A stretch of 64,000 nt of DNA from Bartonella apihabitans (GTDB taxonomy: Bacteria > Pseudomonadota > Alphaproteobacteria > Rhizobiales > Rhizobiaceae): assembly GCF_030758755.1 (NCBI RefSeq), contig NZ_CP132387.1, positions 1,550,001-1,614,000 of the forward strand, in the 5' to 3' direction. Below are positions 59,904 through 64,000 of the stretch, in pieces. The position numbers and the translations under genes were made by a program. Within the stretch, counting starts at the first letter, position 1, and every line of letters begins with the position of its first letter. Under the pieces are notes generated by a model, which ran no database searches, had not been told where the DNA came from, and was given only the letters and a program-made list of their open reading frames with translations.

Positions 59904-60596
59904 ATGAAGAAATTGATCGGTAGCAGTATCGTTGCCATCGCAGCAGCTCTCAGCTTCTCAGGTTCAGCTTCGGCTGCCGATGTTCAGAGTGCAAAGCCTG
60001 TTGTTCAGGAAGCCCAGAGCCCTTGGCAAATCCGTGTTCGCGCTCTCGGCGTTGTACCGCGTGACAAAGGTCATGTTAATGGTGTTCCCGGTTCGGAATT
60101 GAACTTCTCGAGCACAGTTATCCCTGAACTCGACATCACCTACTACTTCACCAACAACATTGCTGCCGAATTGATTTTGGGTACAACCTATTCGTCAATT
60201 GATGGCCGTGGTTCAATCGGTAGCATCGGTAAAGTTGGTAAAACTTGGATTTTGCCTCCGACCCTTACTCTTCAATACCACTTCACCAATTTCGGTGCGT
60301 TCAAGCCATATGTTGGCGCTGGTGTTAACTACACAATCTTCTACAACGAAGATGGCAACGACGCTTCTCGTGATAGCAAAAGACGCATCACCGGTCTTGA
60401 CATCGACAACACATGGGGCGGCGCTGTTCAAGTTGGTTTCGACTACATGCTCGACCAACACTGGGGCTTCAACATGGACGTCAAGAAACTTTACCTTCGT
60501 CCAGACTTTGACGCTAAGCTCAATGGCGCCAAGATCAGTGGTAAAGCCGATCTTGATCCTTGGCTAATCGGCGCTGGTGTAACCTATCGCTTCTAA
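59904..60596 (+). CDS. ompW: outer-membrane protein OmpW
   Basis: A 230-residue eight-stranded beta-barrel that makes a small hydrophobic channel. A signal peptide (cut after S-A-S-A, residue 24) precedes alternating strands ending in the aromatic V-T-Y-R-F, the usual barrel signal. The T-L-x-L-Q-Y-H-F and F-K-P-Y-V-G-A-G-V-N-Y segments are family hallmarks. ATG at 59904 has AGGAG upstream; the frame also allows 59877. An FNR-type box lies upstream. Confidence 0.93.
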   Translation: MKKLIGSSIVAIAAALSFSGSASAADVQSAKPVVQEAQSPWQIRVRALGVVPRDKGHVNGVPGSELNFSSTVIPELDITYYFTNNIAAELILGTTYSSIDGRGSIGSIGKVGKTWILPPTLTLQYHFTNFGAFKPYVGAGVNYTIFYNEDGNDASRDSKRRITGLDIDNTWGGAVQVGFDYMLDQHWGFNMDVKKLYLRPDFDAKLNGAKISGKADLDPWLIGAGVTYRF

Positions 60597-60650
60597 TAAA
60601 GGCGGGGGCTTGATAAAGTAAATTGAGGGGGCTTGGTTTACTTTTCACAA

Positions 60651-60679
60651 AAAAGGACGCTATCTAGCGTCCTTTTTTT
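60651..60679 (+). terminator. Rho-independent terminator of ompW
   Basis: AAAGGACGCT with AGCGTCCTTT around a four-base loop, seven T at the end. Confidence 0.93.
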
Positions 60680-61477
60680 GTGCCTGTTTTCTTTTTCTGA
60701 TCATGTTGGAAGTCTTTTTTCTGGTCATGCTAGAAGAAAATCAACCTCTGTTGTGAAATCAACCTCTGTCGCAAAATCGTCCTCTTCCGCAAAATCCGAG
60801 ACAATTTTTAAAAAAATTGGCTCTCAAGGATTACAAAAAACCGCTTTGCCAAAAGAAGACGTGTTATTTGCAAGCTTTGGCAAGCTTCACTTTGCCCGAT
60901 AAAATTCCGCGTTGAAAATCTTACTGTCCGCTTTTCCAAAATCGGGAAATTGGAATGGCTGATTTTTCCTGGAGGAGGTTTCGGACAGCTTTCACCGAAA
61001 GCCATTACCTCCATTCATAGGCAATTCCGGCCTCAGTGCCATCCTCTCAAGATAGAGCAATAACGTTTCCGGTTAACCGGAATAACTATATTTTCCTTGG
61101 GAAAGCATTCCATTTTTCCGTTAAAAATGTTCAACCGGCTTGCTTAACTTTCCGGAAACTGCCCGCGGCTCTGAAACGTAAAATCTTAAGCTGAAAAACG
61201 TTCGGACTTTGCGGCTCCTTCAAAGGCGTTGAAACTATTTATCGTATTTCCATCACTGCCCATATGCACGAAAACCGTCTCTTTTTAAAAAACTCAAATC
61301 CGTTTGCGGTTTGGTATTTTGTTATCTTTCGAGGCTTTCAGGTAAATAACTGTCTCTTTTTGCTGCTATTTATAGCTTTACAAGCTATTCATCACCTTTA
61401 TTTGCCATCTTTGTCTTTATAATCTTTTCTTTACCAACAGTTGTTGTTTTTTTGTTGCCTATTTTTATTGTCTCGCT
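60680..61477. other. 800-base gene-free stretch
   Basis: An 89-codon frame (60633-60902) runs through the ompW terminator and the 18-base repeats; it is not convincing. No RNA gene or operator recognised. Confidence 0.45.
60738..60791. repeat. 18-base tandem repeat, three copies
   Basis: AAATCAACCTCTGTTGTG (60738-60755), AAATCAACCTCTGTCGCA (60756-60773) and AAATCGTCCTCTTCCGCA (60774-60791), with a partial fourth unit. Confidence 0.88.
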
Positions 61478-62383
61478 ATGTTCAGTGGAATGTTTCACTT
61501 GGCTCATATATCCGACATTCATTTGTCGCCACTTCCTGCCCCTCGTTTTTTCGAGCTCATAGGAAAGCGTTTAACCGGTTATATTAACTGGAAGAAAAAC
61601 CGTACCGGTGAAATGGGACGGCAAACGCTTGATGCTTTGATGGAAAGTATCAAACAAAAACAGGCTGACCACCTCGTTATTTCCGGAGATCTTGTCAATC
61701 TCTCTTTGCCAAGAGAATTCGCTGCTGCCAAAGACTGGCTTGTGGCGCAAGGTCCTGCAAGCGATATTTCGCTGACCTTCGGCAATCACGATGCCTATGT
61801 GGGGGGTGCTTTCAGAAAAGCTTGCAAAACCTTCCGCCCTTGGATTACCAGCGAAGAAGCGCATGCATGGAGTGCCGTTTTCCCCTATATGCGCGTTCGT
61901 GATCAGGTGGCTATTATCGCGGTTTCTTCAGCCATTGCCACGCCGCCTTTTTTTGCAACCGGACGTTTCGATAGTGCTCAAGCCTATCATCTGGCCGATC
62001 TTTTACGTGAAGCAAAAGAACGTAATCTTTTCCGAATGGTAATGATTCACCACCCGCCTTATAAAAATGCAACTTATTGGCATAAAAAATTATGGGGTAT
62101 TGAACGGTTCCAGCGCGTCATTAAACAACAAGGTGCCGAACTTATTCTTCATGGGCATACGCATGTTCCCTCTCTTGAACATATTGAAGGGAAAGAACGT
62201 GACGTTCCGGTTGTTGGCGTTGCTTCTGCCTCGCAAGCCTTTGGCGGCAAAAAGCCACCCGCCAATTACAACTGGTTCACAATCGACGGAGATTGTGAAA
62301 GCTGGCATTGCGGGCTTGAACGCTATTCAATCGTCAATAAAGAGAACGAAATCCACTGCACCGAAAAAATCACGCTTTTTTAG
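61478..62383 (+). CDS. calcineurin-like metallophosphoesterase
   Basis: A 301-residue enzyme of the cyclic-nucleotide/Icc-like group. The five metal motifs are present: D13-I-H15, G-D-L-V-N, G-N-H-D, H-H-P-P and H-G-H-T-H. An in-frame ATG four codons on (M-F-H-L-A-H-I-S-D-I-H) may be the true start. The substrate could be a cyclic nucleotide or a phospholipid precursor; nothing in the context decides it. Confidence 0.92.
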   Translation: MFSGMFHLAHISDIHLSPLPAPRFFELIGKRLTGYINWKKNRTGEMGRQTLDALMESIKQKQADHLVISGDLVNLSLPREFAAAKDWLVAQGPASDISLTFGNHDAYVGGAFRKACKTFRPWITSEEAHAWSAVFPYMRVRDQVAIIAVSSAIATPPFFATGRFDSAQAYHLADLLREAKERNLFRMVMIHHPPYKNATYWHKKLWGIERFQRVIKQQGAELILHGHTHVPSLEHIEGKERDVPVVGVASASQAFGGKKPPANYNWFTIDGDCESWHCGLERYSIVNKENEIHCTEKITLF

Positions 62384-62870
62384 TGCCTAGAAAACTCGAC
62401 AGCAATTTTCGTTTATAAGCCTTTAACACAACGGATTTTAAATACTGCCGGCGTTTAAAATAACGGTAGCATTTTAAATAACGATAACGCGGCAGGAATC
62501 GGTTTTGCTTGCTCTGGATTTCTCTGTTTTTCCGGACTTTTTGTAGCGATTGTTTTGTCACACCAGTGAGGCGCAATTGCTCCCGATCGTTTTTCGCTAT
62601 CTTTCTTATTTCGGACGCCCTGTTTTTCGTGGCGAATAAAAAGCGTGGTTTGTTCCCCCTATTCAGAGGGCTAAATAAGGTGAATTGAGTGTTTTGAAGT
62701 GGAGAGACGGCTTAACCGTTATGAATTAGTAAGAGGACAACACGCTACATCGGCGTTCCGGAATGGCTGTTGACGAGACTATTCAAACTTCCGCTAGCAA
62801 CTTGCCAAATGCCGGTTACTGTTTTTGCGTTATCACGATTTTCGAGAATTTAGCGGAGGTCAAGAGCTTA
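62384..62870. other. gene-free stretch between phosphoesterase and leuA
   Basis: Convergent. Holds an 18-base degenerate repeat (62434-62488). No credible frame. Nothing recognised at 62600-62860. Confidence 0.4.
62434..62488. repeat. degenerate 18-base tandem repeat, three copies
   Basis: GATTTTAAATACTGCCGGC, GTTTAAAATAACGGTAGC and ATTTTAAATAACGATAAC follow one another. Confidence 0.6.
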
Positions 62871-62913
62871 ACGGGCGGCAAAATCAAGACAAAATGTCTT
62901 TATTGCCGCCCGT
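62871..62913. terminator. strong hairpin at the 3' end of leuA
   Basis: CGGGCGGCAA (62872-62881) with TTGCCGCCCG (62903-62912); the inner part pairs AAGACA with TGTCTT. There is no long T tract on the leuA strand, so termination efficiency is uncertain. Confidence 0.65.
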
Positions 62914-62919
62914 AAAACA

Positions 62920-64000
62920 TTAAAGTTTCAACCGGTTAACTGCTGAAACGATAGCATCAAGCGAAGCTGTTGTAATATTTTCATCAATGGCAACGCCGAA
63001 GATTTTGCCTTCCGGATAGGCTATTTCCATATAACAAATGGCTTTTGCATCCGAACCGCGTTGCAAAGAATGTTCCGAATAATCAACAACCGAAAGCTTT
63101 TTATCAAGATATTTGGAAAAAGCATCGATAAAGCCGTCTACCAGACCGGTACCGCTTCCCTTGATGGTTTTTTCTTTTCCGTGATCGGTAATTGTTGCGG
63201 TCACATCAATGCGACCTTTTTCCTTCGGATCGGCTTTGGTTTTATAGTCGACAAAACCAAAACGGCCTTTATCCTGTTTGACATAAGTCTTGACGAATTC
63301 GTCATAAATCCGCTTCGACGGCAGCTCTTTGCCTTCTTTATCGGTGATATGCTGGATAACATCGCGAAATTCGATTTGCAAAGCGCGCGGCAGGTTCAGG
63401 CCGTAGTCTGATTGCAGAATATAGGCAATGCCACCTTTGCCCGATTGCGAATTGATGCGGATAATGGCTTCATAGCTTCTGCCGACATCTTGCGGATCAA
63501 TCGGCAGATAAGGCACTTCCCACAAAGTCTTGTTCGACTTTTTCATTGCCTTCATGCCTTTATTGATCGCATCCTGATGCGAACCCGAAAAAGCGGTATA
63601 AACCAGCTCGCCCACATAAGGGTGGCGTTCCGGAATTCTGAGCTGGTTACAATATTCATAGACTTCCTTGATTTTCTCGATATTCGAGCAATCAAGCTCC
63701 GGATCAACCCCTTGGGTAAACATATTCAATGCCAGAGCGACAACGTCCACATTACCGGTTCGTTCGCCATTTCCGAACAGTGTCCCTTCAACACGGTCAG
63801 CACCGGCAAGCAGGCCCAATTCGGTGGCTGCAATGCCGCAACCACGGTCATTATGCGGATGCAGAGAAATCAGAACACTGTCACGCCGGTCAATATTTCT
63901 CCCCATCCACTCGATTTCATCGGCATAGATATTGGGAGTGGACATTTCAACCGTGGAAGGCAAATTCAAAATCATTTTATTGTCGGGCGTCGGATTGACA
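62920..64000 (-). CDS. leuA: 2-isopropylmalate synthase, C-terminal part (5' end outside window)
   Basis: First enzyme of leucine synthesis (acetyl-CoA plus 2-ketoisovalerate). About 360 residues are visible: the end of the catalytic TIM barrel (N-P-T-P-D-N-K-M-I-L-N-L-P-S-T-V-E, with the metal-binding H-P-H-N-D-R-G) and then the LeuA dimer/regulatory domain (G-S-G-T-G-L-V-D-G-F, A-V-D-E-N-I-T-T-A-S). P-H-N-D-R-G-C-G-I-A-A-T-E-L and the S-G-S-H-Q-D-A-I-N-K-G block belong to the long (type 2) LeuA form. The gene continues past the right edge. Confidence 0.95.
   Translation of the reverse strand, partial: VNPTPDNKMILNLPSTVEMSTPNIYADEIEWMGRNIDRRDSVLISLHPHNDRGCGIAATELGLLAGADRVEGTLFGNGERTGNVDVVALALNMFTQGVDPELDCSNIEKIKEVYEYCNQLRIPERHPYVGELVYTAFSGSHQDAINKGMKAMKKSNKTLWEVPYLPIDPQDVGRSYEAIIRINSQSGKGGIAYILQSDYGLNLPRALQIEFRDVIQHITDKEGKELPSKRIYDEFVKTYVKQDKGRFGFVDYKTKADPKEKGRIDVTATITDHGKEKTIKGSGTGLVDGFIDAFSKYLDKKLSVVDYSEHSLQRGSDAKAICYMEIAYPEGKIFGVAIDENITTASLDAIVSAVNRLKL

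Noticed and set aside
60633..60902. 89-codon frame with K-S-T-S-V repeats after ompW
   Set aside because: It starts before and reads through the ompW terminator, has no ribosome site, and the repeat is 18 bases long by the same slippage seen elsewhere.

Overview
The window looks like the chromosome of an alphaproteobacterium of the order Hyphomicrobiales (Rhizobiales), most like the Bartonellaceae/Brucellaceae branch with moderate to low GC (a bee-gut Bartonella-type genome is my best guess; inference, not proven). The reasons are the block trxB - lsrB/vtlR-type LysR - lpcC/wadC-type glycosyltransferase - greA, a BA14K-family protein, a UvrB lengthened at both ends, a TTTAGAA-type Irr box at hemF, and a Rhizobiales-style MoxR/DUF58/DUF4159 cluster. 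I see no rRNA, tRNA, prophage, insertion sequence or CRISPR array.

Layout. 1-3.3 kb: the end of a membrane protein and a SbmA/BacA-like transporter whose ATPase domain has lost every catalytic motif. 3.6-8.2 kb: a cold-shock gene, then a promoter, a cobalamin riboswitch and a corrinoid-type ABC importer (btuF, btuC, btuD), followed by a pseudoazurin. 8.4-16.2 kb: aatA, a small RNA resembling the AbcR family with a LysR box, lsrB-like regulator, trxB, trkH, an Lrp regulator, lpcC-like glycosyltransferase and greA. 16.5-24.2 kb: a proline-rich repeat protein, uvrB, a second cold-shock gene, a BA14K protein with a decayed copy beside it, and a metallo-beta-lactamase-fold hydrolase. 24.7-27 kb: a two-component system and a DUF3008 protein. 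27.7-35.8 kb: csaA, ybjN-like, ubiK, the lgt-midA-pgeF cluster, prs and a HerA-like ATPase. 36.1-44.4 kb: rplY-pth, an L,D-transpeptidase, ychF, a PRC-barrel protein and the bc1 operon petABC with apt. 44.8-50.8 kb: an MsbA-type exporter, trmL, hemF, cca and a CoA-pyrophosphatase-type NUDIX gene. 51-58 kb: the MoxR-DUF58-DUF4159-membrane protein cluster. 58-64 kb: an orphan FNR-type promoter, a GNAT gene, ompW with an FNR box, a phosphoesterase and the 3' part of leuA.

A striking feature is that nine genes are split by single-base length changes, mostly in short homopolymers: the SbmA-like gene, btuC, the SH3 gene, the histidine kinase, pgeF, rplY, cca, the DUF4159 gene and a GNAT gene. Since rplY and cca are hard to lose, most of these are probably sequencing errors. 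The DUF4159 gene has an additional in-frame TAG, so it may be truly broken.

Regulatory logic visible in the sequence: cobalamin controls the importer; a LysR box centred about 65 bases upstream of the predicted sRNA start links the adjacent LysR gene to the sRNA; an Irr-type iron box overlaps the hemF promoter region; and two perfect FNR boxes point to oxygen control of ompW and of an unidentified transcript at 58.07 kb. Pseudoazurin, bc1 complex and FNR sites together fit a respiratory lifestyle at low oxygen. Many gene-free stretches carry short tandem duplications of 13 to 36 bases.
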